DNA of 64,000 nucleotides from Modestobacter versicolor (GCF_014195485.1 NZ_JACIBU010000002.1:427902-491901), one strand, 5' to 3'. Shown: positions 7,970 through 16,562, counted from the stretch's first letter. Numbers and translations are program-made. The notes: generated from the letters alone by a model not told the origin.

Positions 7970-9130
7970 TCAGTAGGTGGGCAGCGCCTTGTCGATGCGG
8001 GTCGCCCAGGCGGTCACGCCACCCTGGACGTGCACCGCGTCGCGAAAGCCCGCGTTCTTCACCGCGGCGAGGGCCTCGGCGGAGCGGACGCCGGTCTTGC
8101 AGTGCAGGACGATCGGCTTGTCGTTCGGCAGCTGGGACAGCGCCCGGCCGGACAGGATCTCGTCCTTGGGGATCAGCTTGGCGCCCGGGATGGAGACGAT
8201 CTCGTACTCGTTGGGCTCCCGGACGTCGATGAGCTCGAAGTCCTTGCCGGCGTCCATCATGTCCTTGAGCTCGTCGACGGTGATCGTCGAACCCGCGGCG
8301 GCCTGCTGGGCCTCGTCGCTGACGACGCCGCAGAACGCCTCGTAGTCGATGAGGCCGGTGATCGGCTCACCCTCGGGGTCCTTGCGCACCTTGATGGTGC
8401 GGAAGGTCATCTCCAGGGCGTCGTAGACCATCAGCCGGCCGAGCAGCGTCTCGCCGATGCCGGTGATGAGCTTGACCGCCTCGGTCGCCTGGATGGCGCC
8501 GATGGTCGCGCAGAGCACGCCCAGCACGCCGCCCTCGGCGCAGGAGGGGACCATGCCGGGCGGCGGCGGGACCGGGTAGAGGTCGCGGTAGTTGGGCCCG
8601 TGCTCGTTCCAGAAGACCGAGACCTGGCCGTCGAAGCGGTAGATGGAGCCCCACACGTACGGCTTGCCCAGCAGCACCGCGGCGTCGTTGACCAGGTAGC
8701 GGGTCGCGAAGTTGTCCGTGCCGTCGACGATGAGGTCGTAGTCGGCGAAGATCTCCAGGACGTTCTCGCTGTCCAGCCGGGTCTCGTGCAGCCGGACGTC
8801 GACGTAGGGGTTGATCTCCTTGATGGAGTCCCGGGCGCTCTCGGCCTTGGAGCGGCCCACGTCGGACTGGCCGTGGATGATCTGGCGCTGCAGGTTGGAC
8901 TCGTCGACGGTGTCGAACTCGACGATGCCCAGCGTGCCCACACCGGCTGCGGCGAGGTACATCAGCACCGGGGAGCCGAGGCCACCGGCGCCGACGGCCA
9001 GCACCTTGGCGTTCTTGAGCCGCTTCTGCCCGTCCATCCCGACGTCGGGGATGATCAGGTGGCGGCTGTAGCGGCGGACCTCGTCGATCGACAGGTCGTC
9101 GGCGGGCTCCACCAGGGGTGGCAACGACAC
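7970..9130 (-). CDS. moeZ: MoeZ, sulfur-carrier adenylyltransferase/sulfurtransferase
   Basis: A 386-residue fusion of an E1-like ThiF/MoeB domain and a C-terminal rhodanese domain. It adenylates the C-terminus of ThiS/MoaD/CysO-type carriers and transfers sulfur for thiocarboxylate formation. The nucleotide loop GAGGLGS is at 47-53, with the ERQ-like SNLQRQI and the adenylation-domain SCAEGG further on. The rhodanese loop CKTGVRS begins at Cys344, the persulfide-bearing residue. The zinc-binding CxxC pairs of classical MoeB are not seen, as in mycobacterial MoeZ (Rv3206c). It starts at GTG 9130 with AAGGAG 7 bases upstream. Confidence 0.95.
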   Translation of the reverse strand: MSLPPLVEPADDLSIDEVRRYSRHLIIPDVGMDGQKRLKNAKVLAVGAGGLGSPVLMYLAAAGVGTLGIVEFDTVDESNLQRQIIHGQSDVGRSKAESARDSIKEINPYVDVRLHETRLDSENVLEIFADYDLIVDGTDNFATRYLVNDAAVLLGKPYVWGSIYRFDGQVSVFWNEHGPNYRDLYPVPPPPGMVPSCAEGGVLGVLCATIGAIQATEAVKLITGIGETLLGRLMVYDALEMTFRTIKVRKDPEGEPITGLIDYEAFCGVVSDEAQQAAAGSTITVDELKDMMDAGKDFELIDVREPNEYEIVSIPGAKLIPKDEILSGRALSQLPNDKPIVLHCKTGVRSAEALAAVKNAGFRDAVHVQGGVTAWATRIDKALPTY

Positions 9131-9260
9131 GGGTGCTCCTTCGCGGCTGCGGGATCAGGGCGCGACGGCTACGGAGCCGTCGTCCTGGACTGCGCAACAG
9201 CGTGGCACGCAGCCGTAATCCCACGACCCGCCCGCCGTCCCGCACAGCGGGAAACCGCTG

Positions 9261-10319
9261 CTAGGGGTAGGGCCAGGCGTTCTTGGCGCAGCCCTGCAGG
9301 CCGAGCGTCTGCTGCTGCATGACCGGCGCCAGCTCCCCGGGACCGGGGCAGTCCTGGTGGCCGTTGCCCAGCGCGTGGCCGACCTCGTGGTTGACCACGT
9401 AGAGCCGGTAGGTGGCGATGTCGCCGGCGTAGTCGGGGACGGCGGTCTCCCAGCGGGCGAGGTTGATGACCGCCCGCTCTCCGTACCGGCACGACGTGTA
9501 GCCGCCGGTGCCCACGCCGGGGCAGTAGGTCTCCATGTTGCCGGGGCTCACCAGGCTGACCCGGAAGTCGTAGTCGCCGGCGGCGGTCTCGGCGGCACCG
9601 ACCCGCTGGAAGGACATCTGCCCGCCGGCCCCCCACGAGCGGGGATCGCCGAGCGTGCTCTCGACGGCGGCGGCGAACTGGGCGCCGTCGACGCCGATGC
9701 CGTCCTCCACCTCGACGACGAAGCGCTGGAGCGGGCCGCTGCCGTACACCGGTGAGCTGCCGTCGACCACGGTGAGGGTGCCGGCTCCCTGCTCGACGTA
9801 GCTGGTGACGGCGGGCGCCGTCGGCGTCTGCGCGGGCGCGCCCTCGCCCTGGGCCGGGGCGGTGGGCGACGGCTCGGCGGTGGCCAGGGGCGGGGCGGCG
9901 ACGCTGCTGGACCCGGCCGCGGCGGCCGGCTCGCTGCCGGCCCGGCCGTCGGTGGCGGAGGTGGCGACGTCGACCAGGGTCACCAGGGTCACCACCGTCA
10001 GCAGCGGGATCGCGTAGGCCCGCCAGCCGTGCCGGCGGACGAAACGGCGCAGCCAGCTCCCCCGCGGCGCAGCGGAGTGGCGGGCGCGGACCACCGGGTC
10101 CCGGCGGGCGACCAGCGGGCCCGAGGACGTCCGCGGCCCCGGCACCTGCCGGGGTGCGACGCCGCCCGCGGCACGCCCGGCAGGCGGCCGGTCGGGCATC
10201 GCGGCGCGGTGCAGCCGCTCGTCACCGCGCTGCCCGGGGACACCCGGACGGCGCTGCCCGGGGGCCTCGGGACGCTGGCCCTCGCGCGCGGCGCGCGTCC
10301 CCGGACCGGTCACGCGCAC
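9261..10319 (-). CDS. DUF3152 metzincin-like membrane protein
   Basis: Orthologous by position and sequence to Rv3207c. A basic, Pro/Arg-rich cytoplasmic N-terminus precedes one membrane anchor (AYAIPLLTVVTLVTLVDVA), an Ala/Pro/Thr linker and the extracytoplasmic domain. That domain contains HEVGHALGNGH about 40 residues from the end, which fits the metzincin zinc signature HExxHxxGxxH. A later Met (VMQQQT) could be the Met-turn. Several cysteines suggest disulfides. A zinc peptidase outside the membrane is inferred; no substrate is known. The start is uncertain: GTG 10319 or 10313 (weak GAGAG upstream), or ATG 10199, which still keeps the anchor. Confidence 0.85.
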   Translation of the reverse strand: MRVTGPGTRAAREGQRPEAPGQRRPGVPGQRGDERLHRAAMPDRPPAGRAAGGVAPRQVPGPRTSSGPLVARRDPVVRARHSAAPRGSWLRRFVRRHGWRAYAIPLLTVVTLVTLVDVATSATDGRAGSEPAAAAGSSSVAAPPLATAEPSPTAPAQGEGAPAQTPTAPAVTSYVEQGAGTLTVVDGSSPVYGSGPLQRFVVEVEDGIGVDGAQFAAAVESTLGDPRSWGAGGQMSFQRVGAAETAAGDYDFRVSLVSPGNMETYCPGVGTGGYTSCRYGERAVINLARWETAVPDYAGDIATYRLYVVNHEVGHALGNGHQDCPGPGELAPVMQQQTLGLQGCAKNAWPYP

Positions 10320-10387
10320 GAGGCTCTCACGGGGAGGCCCGGAGGTGGCTGAGCCGCTCCGGGACGGGCCGGTGCCGGACCAGCCCG

Positions 10388-11416
10388 TCACGCCTGGGCT
10401 GCGGGTACCTCGGCGGGGGTCGCCGCGGCGTCCTCGGCGAGCGCCAGCACCGCGCGCGCGGTGGGCTCGGGGGCCTCGAGCATCGCCAGGTGCCCGATGC
10501 CCTCCTGCACCTGCAGCCGGGCATCGGGCAGGACGGCGGCCAGCCGCGGCGCCAGCGCCGGGTCGACCAGCTTGTCCCGGTCGCCCCAGACCACCAGCGA
10601 CGGCACCTTGACCGACCGGGCCATCCGCCAGGCGTTGGCCCGGCCGACCCGGAGGTAGGAGGTCATCAGGCCGCGCAGGCTGCGGGTGAGCGCCTGCCCT
10701 GCCCACGGCTGCTCGTCGCGCCGCCGCATCTCGGCGACCGCCTCCTCGACGCGCTCCCGGGGCACCCGCTTCGGGTCGCCGAAGCACATCTGCAGCAGCC
10801 CGCGCACCCGCTGCTCGGGAGTGGCACCGGCCAGCCGGCGCTCGGCCAGCGCCGGGACCCCGGGGAGCAGGACGAGCGCGATCGCCCGGTCGAAGGCGGC
10901 CGGGACCCGGTAGACCGGCATCGCGGCCGAGATCAGCGTGAGGGTGGCGACCAGGTCGGGACGGCGGGCGGCGACCCACACGCTGACCAGGCCACCGAGG
11001 GAGTTGCCGACCAGGTGCACCGGCGCCCCCTGGCCCGGCCCGGGCTGGGCCACGACCCACTCCAGGACGTCGACGACGGCCTGCACGTGCCGGTGGATCG
11101 AGTAGCGCGGCGGCGGCGCGGACTCACCGAAACCGGGCAGGTCCAGGGCGTACCCGTCGAACCGGACGGCGAGCAGCGCGGCCAGGTCGGTCCAGTTGGT
11201 GGAGGCGCCGCCCAGGCCGTGCACGTAGAGCGCGCGCTCGTGCGGGGCCTCGGCCGACGGGGTGCTCCCGTCGTCCGCGGACGGCAGCGGGCCGCACCAC
11301 GGGGTGTGCCGGACGAAGACCTCGCCGCCGGTCACCGGCACCATCTGGCCGGGCCACGGCGGGATGAGCGCTCCCGGCCGGGGCAGGGGTGCGTCGGACA
11401 GCCGGGCGTCGCTCAC
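10388..11416 (-). CDS. Alpha/beta hydrolase
   Basis: A 342-residue alpha/beta-hydrolase with an oxyanion-region LYVHGLGGASTNW, nucleophile elbow GNSLGG, acid in VVWGDRDKLVDP and catalytic His in EGIGHLAMLEAPE. It is probably a cytoplasmic esterase or haloperoxidase-like enzyme; the substrate is unknown. The GTG at 11416 is preceded by TACCGT with a 7-base gap and no ribosome binding site, the leaderless pattern frequent here. It is divergent from the TetR gene, so regulation by that protein is plausible. The DUF3152 gene follows in the same direction. Confidence 0.85.
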   Translation of the reverse strand: MSDARLSDAPLPRPGALIPPWPGQMVPVTGGEVFVRHTPWCGPLPSADDGSTPSAEAPHERALYVHGLGGASTNWTDLAALLAVRFDGYALDLPGFGESAPPPRYSIHRHVQAVVDVLEWVVAQPGPGQGAPVHLVGNSLGGLVSVWVAARRPDLVATLTLISAAMPVYRVPAAFDRAIALVLLPGVPALAERRLAGATPEQRVRGLLQMCFGDPKRVPRERVEEAVAEMRRRDEQPWAGQALTRSLRGLMTSYLRVGRANAWRMARSVKVPSLVVWGDRDKLVDPALAPRLAAVLPDARLQVQEGIGHLAMLEAPEPTARAVLALAEDAAATPAEVPAAQA

Positions 11417-11499
11417 CTACCCGACGGTAGAACACCGCTCGCCGACGGCGGGGGCGACACGGTGCCGTCCGGAACCGTCGCGGCTAAGATCGTCGAGCC
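11417..11499. promoter_or_regulatory. Divergent promoter region, hydrolase / TetR
   Basis: This 83-bp region carries two outward-facing -10 hexamers. TACCGT (11429-11424) lies 7 bases before the hydrolase GTG, and TAAGAT (11485-11490) lies 9 bases before the TetR ATG. Both would give leaderless or nearly leaderless transcripts. A TetR operator would be expected between them, but I see no convincing palindrome. Confidence 0.6.
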
Positions 11500-12144
11500 A
11501 TGCAGCCCAGCCGACCCGTACCCGTGCCGCCGGCCGCCCGTCGCACGTCACGCCTGCCGCGGGGCGCCCGCCGGGTGCAGCTGCTGCGCGCGGCGCAGGA
11601 CGTCTTCGTCGCCCAGGGCTTCCACGCCGCCGCGATGGACGACATCGCCGACCGCGCCGGGGTCAGCAAGCCGGTGCTCTACCAGCACTTCCCGGGCAAG
11701 CGGGAGCTCTACCTGGCCCTGCTCGAGCAGCAGGTCGACGAGCTCACCGAGCGGGTCCGCCAGGCGATGGCCGGCACCGACGACAACCGGCTCCGGGTGG
11801 ACGGCGCGGTCGGCGCCTACTTCGACTTCGTCGGTGCCGACGGCGAGGCCTTCCGGCTGGTCTTCGAGTCCGACCTGCGCAACGACCCGGACGTGCGGCG
11901 GCTCGCCGACCGGGGCGCCCGGTCCTGCATCGAGGCGATCGCCGAGGTCATCGCCGCCGACACCGGCGCCGACCCCGAGCGCGCCCTGCTGCTGGCCTCC
12001 GGCCTGACCGGGCTGTGCGAGACCAGCGCCCGGTGGTGGCTGGCCCGGCAGGGCACCGTGTCCCGCGACGAGGCCGTGTCGCTGCTGTCGGCGCTGGCCT
12101 GGCGGGGCATCTCCGGTTTCCCGCGCCGCGACGACGCCGACTGA
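11500..12144 (+). CDS. TetR-family transcriptional regulator
   Basis: A 214-residue regulator corresponding to Rv3208. The N-terminal HTH runs from about residue 26 to 70 (LLRAAQDVFVAQGF ... MDDIADRAGVSKPVLYQHFPGK). The C-terminal ligand/dimer domain is helical, with an ARWWLARQG segment near the end. The N-terminal extension is Pro/Arg-rich. It is transcribed away from the alpha/beta hydrolase and followed by the DUF3107 gene after 121 bp. The ligand is unknown. Confidence 0.9.
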   Translation: MQPSRPVPVPPAARRTSRLPRGARRVQLLRAAQDVFVAQGFHAAAMDDIADRAGVSKPVLYQHFPGKRELYLALLEQQVDELTERVRQAMAGTDDNRLRVDGAVGAYFDFVGADGEAFRLVFESDLRNDPDVRRLADRGARSCIEAIAEVIAADTGADPERALLLASGLTGLCETSARWWLARQGTVSRDEAVSLLSALAWRGISGFPRRDDAD

Positions 12145-12265
12145 CCCACCCGCACCCGAGCGCCGCCGCCTCGTTCGCTGACGGCGCACCCGCCGGACCG
12201 GCTGCCTCCCCCGGGGCTGGACTAGCGTGGGGAGCCAGCAGCCAGACCTGAGGAGGCATCTCCAC

Positions 12266-12496
12266 GTGGAAGTCAAGATCGGTGTCCAACACTCGCCCCG
12301 TGAGCTGGTCATCGACAGCCCCAAGACCCCGGACGAGATCGCGGCTGAGGTGTCCAAGGCGATGAGCACGTCCAAGGACGGCCTGCTGACGCTGGTCGAC
12401 GAGCGGGGCCGGCGCGTCGTCGTCCCCGTCGACCGGATCGCCTACGTCGAGATCGCCGAGGCCGACCAGCGCCGGGTGGGCTTCATCGCCGGCTGA
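12266..12496 (+). CDS. DUF3107 small conserved protein (TB9.4-like)
   Basis: A 76-residue acidic protein beginning VEVKIGVQHSPRELVIDS, orthologous to Rv3208A (TB9.4). Function is unknown; it is almost universal in actinobacteria. GTG 12266 is chosen because GAGGAGG lies 9 bases upstream; the longer open frame upstream has no family similarity. A TAGCGT -10 lies about 35 bases before the start. The stop is followed by TGACGAAGGACC, the same lead-in as the structured elements, but here a plain terminator hairpin follows. Confidence 0.9.
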   Translation: MEVKIGVQHSPRELVIDSPKTPDEIAAEVSKAMSTSKDGLLTLVDERGRRVVVPVDRIAYVEIAEADQRRVGFIAG

Positions 12497-12515
12497 CGAA
12501 GGACCGCACGAACAG

Positions 12516-12552
12516 CGACAGGGCGCCACCGCACCGCGGTGGCGCCCTGTCG
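12516..12552. terminator. Bidirectional terminator, DUF3107 / ferritin-like gene
   Basis: A hairpin with a 17-bp perfect stem (arms 12516-12532 and 12536-12552) and a 3-base loop, placed between the convergent stops at 12496 and 12558. It should serve both genes. Confidence 0.88.
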
Positions 12553-12557
12553 GCGTC

Positions 12558-13220
12558 CTAGGGGTTGAGGCCGAGGGCCCGCATCCGCGCGGAGTGGGCG
12601 GTGGTGATCCGGGTGAGCAGCTCGCCCACCCCGGCCAGGTCGCCGGTGCCGGTGATGATCAGGTCGGCCAGCTCGTCGTGCTCGGCGATGACCGCCTGCG
12701 ACTGGGTGAGCGCCTCACCGACCAGCCGGCGGGCCCACAGCGCGAGCCGGCCGGCGACCTTGGGGTCGGCGGCGATCGCGGCCCGCACCTCGCGCAGCGC
12801 GAAGTCCGAGTGCCCGGTGTCGGCGAGCACCTCCTCGACCAGCGCCCGGTCCGGCTGGGGCAGGAACGCGGCGACCTCGCGGTAGAAGTCCGCGGCCAGC
12901 CCGTCGCCGACGTAGGCCTTGACCAGCCCCTCCAGCCAGGTGCTCGCCCGGGTGCCGTCGTGGAAGGCGTCCAGCGCGGCGACGAAGGGCGTCATCGCGG
13001 CGTCGGCGTCGGCACCCAGCTCGCGCAGCCGCGCGGTCAGCCGCTCGTGGTGGGCGATCTCGGCGGCCGCCATCCGGGACAGCGCGGCGCGGCCGTCCAG
13101 CGTCGGGGCCAGCCGGGCGTCCTCGGCCAGCCGGTCGAACGCGGTGAGCTCGGCGTAGGCCAGCACCCCCAGCAGGTCGATGACGGCCTGGCGTCCGGCT
13201 CCTTCGTCGACCGCGGTCAC
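12558..13220 (-). CDS. Ferritin-like fold protein
   Basis: A 220-residue helical protein corresponding to Rv3210c. Helices carry candidate metal ligands, notably AELTAF (near 26), AAAEIAHHERL (near 60) and DTGHSDFALRE further on. The EIAHHE block is the ExxH motif typical of ferritin-like/MiaE-like di-iron helices. A redox or tRNA-hydroxylase role is possible but unproven. The GTG at 13220 is preceded by GGAGGGGGAG; a longer frame upstream is not conserved. It is divergent from the DEAD-box helicase. Confidence 0.82.
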   Translation of the reverse strand: MTAVDEGAGRQAVIDLLGVLAYAELTAFDRLAEDARLAPTLDGRAALSRMAAAEIAHHERLTARLRELGADADAAMTPFVAALDAFHDGTRASTWLEGLVKAYVGDGLAADFYREVAAFLPQPDRALVEEVLADTGHSDFALREVRAAIAADPKVAGRLALWARRLVGEALTQSQAVIAEHDELADLIITGTGDLAGVGELLTRITTAHSARMRALGLNP

Positions 13221-13596
13221 GCGCTCCCCCTCCTGGTGCTCGCACCGTGCCGGCGCCGGGACGGCGGTGCCCCCGCGCCCGTGTTGCACGGCCGAAGGGC
13301 GAGGCTAACGGCCAGGTCAGGCTAGGATGGAATCGGCGGGCCGCGAGGTCCGTTCACAGCAAGGCAATCCCCTGTGCGCTGATGACCGCTGGATCTCCTC
13401 CTCGAGACCGTCCTCCTGAGGGCCGTCTCCCGGGCAGTCTGCACTCGACGCCCGGTCTGCTGGCCGCGTCGGCGCTTGGACCGAACATCCCGGAACCGAC
13501 CCCGGGACCGGCAGACCGTCGACGGGGAACGCCCGGGCCACGCGGCCCGAGCACCGACGACGCGGCCCGGTCCCCCACCAGACCGAGGCGAGAGCA
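13221..13596. other. Long leader region upstream of the helicase
   Basis: A 376-bp interval between the divergent ferritin-like and helicase genes. A TAGGAT hexamer at 13323-13328 is the best -10 and would give a helicase 5' leader of about 260 nucleotides. Inside, an ATG at 13382 opens a 72-codon frame that ends with the TGA overlapping the presumed CTG start (cactgacc). This could be a leader peptide coupled to the helicase or chance in high-GC DNA. There is no ATG, GTG or TTG in the helicase frame after the in-frame stop at 13417 and before 13759. Confidence 0.55.
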
Positions 13597-15327
13597 CTGA
13601 CCTCCACCGAGAACACGCCCACCGAGAACACCCCCGCCGCTCCCGAGCTCGAGCACGCCGAGACCGGCGCCCCCGCTCCCGAGGAGCTCGAGCAGCAGGT
13701 CGAGGAGCTCGGCGGCGCACCCGTCGCCCCCGACAGCCCGCTGTTCAGCGACTTCGACGTGCACCCCGACATCGTGGCCGCGCTGGCCGAGGTCGGGATC
13801 ACCCGCACGTTCGCCATCCAGGAGCTCACGCTCCCGCTCGCCCTGGCCGGCAACGACCTCATCGGCCAGGCCCGCACCGGCACCGGCAAGACGCTGGGCT
13901 TCGGCATCCCGATGCTGCAGCGCGTGCAGCCCCCGGCCGAGGGCGGCGACGGCGTCCCCCAGGCGCTGGTCGTCGTCCCCACCCGCGAGCTGTGCGTGCA
14001 GGTCTCGCGCGACCTCGCCGCCGCCGGCGCCAAGCGCGGGATCCGGGTGCAGGCCATCTACGGTGGCCGCGCCTTCGAGCCGCAGGTGGCCGCGCTGCAG
14101 GCCGGCGTGGAGATCGTCGTCGGCACCCCCGGCCGGCTCCTGGACCTCGCGCAGCGGGGCGACCTGATCCTGGGCAAGGTGCGGGTCCTCGTCCTGGACG
14201 AGGCCGACGAGATGCTCGACCTGGGCTTCCTCCCCGACATCGAGCGGGTCCTGGCGATGGTCCCGGACAAGCGGCAGACGATGCTGTTCTCCGCGACGAT
14301 GCCGGGCCCGATCGTCACGCTGTCCCGGTCGTTCATGACCCAGCCCACGCACATCCGGGCGCACGGCAACGACGAGGGCTCGACGGTCCCGCAGACCACG
14401 CAGTTCATCTACCGGGCGCACAACCTGGACAAGCCCGAGCTGCTGTCCCGGGTGCTGCAGTCCCGCGACCGCGGCCTGGTCATGGTCTTCTGCCGCACCA
14501 AGCGCACCGCGCAGAAGGTCGCCGACGACCTGGTCGAGCGCGGCTTCGCCGCCGCGGCCGTGCACGGTGACCTCGGCCAGGGCGCCCGCGAGCAGGCACT
14601 GCGCGCCTTCCGCGCCGGCAAGGTCGACGTGCTGGTCGCCACCGACGTCGCCGCCCGCGGCATCGACGTCACCGGGGTCAGCCACGTCGTGAACTACCAG
14701 TGCCCGGAGGACGAGAAGACCTACGTGCACCGGATCGGCCGCACCGGCCGGGCCGGCAGCACCGGGGTCGCGGTCACCCTGGTCGACTGGGACGACATCC
14801 CGCGCTGGCAGCTGATCAACAAGGCGCTGGACCTGCCGTTCGCCGACCCGCCGGAGACCTACTCGACCTCGCCGTGGGTCTACACCGACCTCGACGTGCC
14901 GACGACGGCCACCGGCCGCCTGCCGCGGTCCCAGCGGACCCGCGAGGGCCTGGGCGCCGAGACCCTCGAGGACCTCGGCGAGACCGGCAAGCGGCAGCGC
15001 ACCGGCGGCGGCCGGTCCGGCGGCGGTGACCACTCCGGCCCGGGTCGCGACAGCGGTCGCGGCGGCCGGGACGGCGCGCGCAGCGAGGACGAGACCGCTC
15101 CCGGCCCGCGCAAGAGCCGGCCGCGCCAGCGCACCCGCGGCAGCGGTGCGGCGGCTGCCGGTGCCGCCGCGGCGACCGACGGCGGCGCCCCGGAGTCGTC
15201 CGAGGCCCCGGCCATGGCCGGCTCCGGCGAGCCGACCGGTGACGGCAGCAGCCGGCCGCGGCGCCGGCGTCGCCGGGGCGGGCGCGACGGCAACGGCGGT
15301 GGCGGCGGCTCCGAGTCCGCCGCCTGA
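13597..15327 (+). CDS. DEAD-box ATP-dependent RNA helicase (RhlE/CsdA type)
   Basis: An RNA-unwinding ATPase, orthologous to Rv3211. Motifs in order: an aromatic residue (SPLFSDF) and FAIQ of the Q motif, ARTGTGKT (I), PTREL, GTPGR, DEAD (II), SAT (III), VATDVAARGID (V) and HRIGRTGR (VI). The C-terminal ~150 residues are an Arg/Gly/Ser-rich RNA-binding tail. GTG 13759 would delete the Q-motif aromatic, and the frame upstream contains no other standard start, so CTG 13597 with GAGG 8 bases upstream is proposed (576 residues). The stop overlaps the next ATG as TGATG. A structured element begins directly after the stop. Confidence 0.9.
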   Translation: MTSTENTPTENTPAAPELEHAETGAPAPEELEQQVEELGGAPVAPDSPLFSDFDVHPDIVAALAEVGITRTFAIQELTLPLALAGNDLIGQARTGTGKTLGFGIPMLQRVQPPAEGGDGVPQALVVVPTRELCVQVSRDLAAAGAKRGIRVQAIYGGRAFEPQVAALQAGVEIVVGTPGRLLDLAQRGDLILGKVRVLVLDEADEMLDLGFLPDIERVLAMVPDKRQTMLFSATMPGPIVTLSRSFMTQPTHIRAHGNDEGSTVPQTTQFIYRAHNLDKPELLSRVLQSRDRGLVMVFCRTKRTAQKVADDLVERGFAAAAVHGDLGQGAREQALRAFRAGKVDVLVATDVAARGIDVTGVSHVVNYQCPEDEKTYVHRIGRTGRAGSTGVAVTLVDWDDIPRWQLINKALDLPFADPPETYSTSPWVYTDLDVPTTATGRLPRSQRTREGLGAETLEDLGETGKRQRTGGGRSGGGDHSGPGRDSGRGGRDGARSEDETAPGPRKSRPRQRTRGSGAAAAGAAAATDGGAPESSEAPAMAGSGEPTGDGSSRPRRRRRRGGRDGNGGGGGSESAA

Positions 15328-16562
15328 TGGAGGACCAGCCTCCACCCCACCCCTCGCTCCGCTCGGGGCGGGCCCCTGGAGGCTGGCCGTTCCAGCACGT
15401 CACGGGGCGCCCGCCGCTGCGGGTCTGGGTCTGGACGGCGGCCACCCTCGTGGTGGCCGCCGTCGCCGTGCTGCTGTGGCGCACCTCCGACGCCGCGGCG
15501 ACCTCCAGCACGACCACGACCGCCGCCACCGTCCCGGACGAGTCGCCGGCCGCCGAGGTCGCGGAGGCCTGGGCGGCGGCCACCGGCCCCGCTCCGCGGC
15601 GGGTGGTGGAGAGCGGCCGGGTGCTGGTCACCGACCGGCGCGGGCTGGCCATGGTCGACGCCGCCAGCGGCGAGGAGGCCTGGCACTACCGCCGGGACAA
15701 CGCCACGCTCTGCGACGCCACCGCCGTCAACGGCGTCGTCATCGCGGTCTTCCGCACCACCAGCCGGTGCAACGAGATGGTCGCCCTCACCGCCGCCACC
15801 GGCGTGCGGGCCTGGTACCGCAACGTCCGGTTCCGCACCGACGTCGACCTGGCCAGCACCGACCGCATCCTGCTGGCCCGCAGCCCCACCGGCGTCGTCA
15901 CGATCGACCCGACGGGCAACAACACCCGCTGGCGGTACGCGCCCCCCGGCGGGTGCCGGCTGGTCGACTCCGACGTCGGCAGCTCCGGCGTCGTCGTGCT
16001 GCAGCGCTGCACCGACTCGGTGGCGCTGCAGGTGACGCTGCTCGACGGCTTCAGCGGCGAGCCGGTCTGGACCCGCGACGTCGACACCGCCGGCGCCACC
16101 GCCCGGCTCGCCGGGGTCGACCGGCTGGTGGACGTCGTGGTCGGCGACCGGGTGCAGGTGCTCTCCCCCACCGACGGCGGGCTGCTCACCGAGCTCGCCC
16201 TGCCGGCGCTGGACCCGGGGCAGGACGTGCGCACGGAGCCGCTGCAGCAGGCCGGCATCGGGGACGCCGCGCTGCTCTGGGCCCGCGGCACCGTCTACGC
16301 CCTCGACCAGACCACCGGCCTGCCCCGCTGGTCGCTGCCCGCGCTGGGGCTGCCCTCGGTGGGCACCGACAAGGCCAGCGCCACCGGCGCCCTCGCGGTC
16401 ACCGTGCCCGAGGAGGGCGCCTTCGTCGTGCGCTCGATGGCCGACGGGAGCGAGCTGGGCCGGTCGGTCGCCGAGGACGCCGTGCCCCCGGGTGGCCGGG
16501 TGTCGGTGCTGGGTCCGGTCGTCGTCTACGCGACCGCCGACGAGGTCTCCGGCCACCGCTAG
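15327..16562 (+). CDS. PQQ-like beta-propeller membrane-anchored protein
   Basis: A 411-residue protein corresponding to Rv3212: a short cytoplasmic N-terminus, one membrane anchor (32-51), a Thr/Ala linker and an extracytoplasmic domain. Repeated blades of the PQQ/quinoprotein type have the TGxxxW/WxY pattern (for example AASGEEAWHYR, AATGVRAWYR, GFSGEPVWTR, QTTGLPRWSLP). A scaffold or envelope role is likely; catalysis is not evident. ATG 15327 overlaps the helicase stop. Residues 2 to about 26 are then encoded by the structured element. The only other in-frame starts (GTG) fall inside the anchor. Confidence 0.85.
   Translation: MEDQPPPHPSLRSGRAPGGWPFQHVTGRPPLRVWVWTAATLVVAAVAVLLWRTSDAAATSSTTTTAATVPDESPAAEVAEAWAAATGPAPRRVVESGRVLVTDRRGLAMVDAASGEEAWHYRRDNATLCDATAVNGVVIAVFRTTSRCNEMVALTAATGVRAWYRNVRFRTDVDLASTDRILLARSPTGVVTIDPTGNNTRWRYAPPGGCRLVDSDVGSSGVVVLQRCTDSVALQVTLLDGFSGEPVWTRDVDTAGATARLAGVDRLVDVVVGDRVQVLSPTDGGLLTELALPALDPGQDVRTEPLQQAGIGDAALLWARGTVYALDQTTGLPRWSLPALGLPSVGTDKASATGALAVTVPEEGAFVVRSMADGSELGRSVAEDAVPPGGRVSVLGPVVVYATADEVSGHR
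15328..15402 (+). repeat. Stop-abutting structured element, copy 2 (after helicase)
   Basis: It starts right after the helicase TGA. The outer helix is GGACCAGCCTCCA (15332-15344) with TGGAGGCTGGCC (15377-15388), with the bulged A. The inner hairpin is CCCC-TCGCTCCGCTC-GGGG, and the tail is GTTCCAGCACGTCAC. The outer arm sequence is unlike the other copies but is still paired. Unlike the other copies, it overlaps the 5' coding part of the next gene. Confidence 0.85.

Noticed and set aside
9261..11060. A 599-residue reading of the DUF3152 gene
   Set aside because: The upstream part overlaps the alpha/beta hydrolase in another frame; family similarity begins after 10319.
12494..12512. An eighth copy of the stop-abutting element after DUF3107
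   Set aside because: It shares TGACGAAGGACC but no paired right arm or loop; an ordinary terminator hairpin follows.
13382..13600. A 72-codon leader frame before the helicase
   Set aside because: No ribosome binding site and arbitrary composition, so not listed as a gene; its overlap with the CTG start is noted as a possible coupling only.
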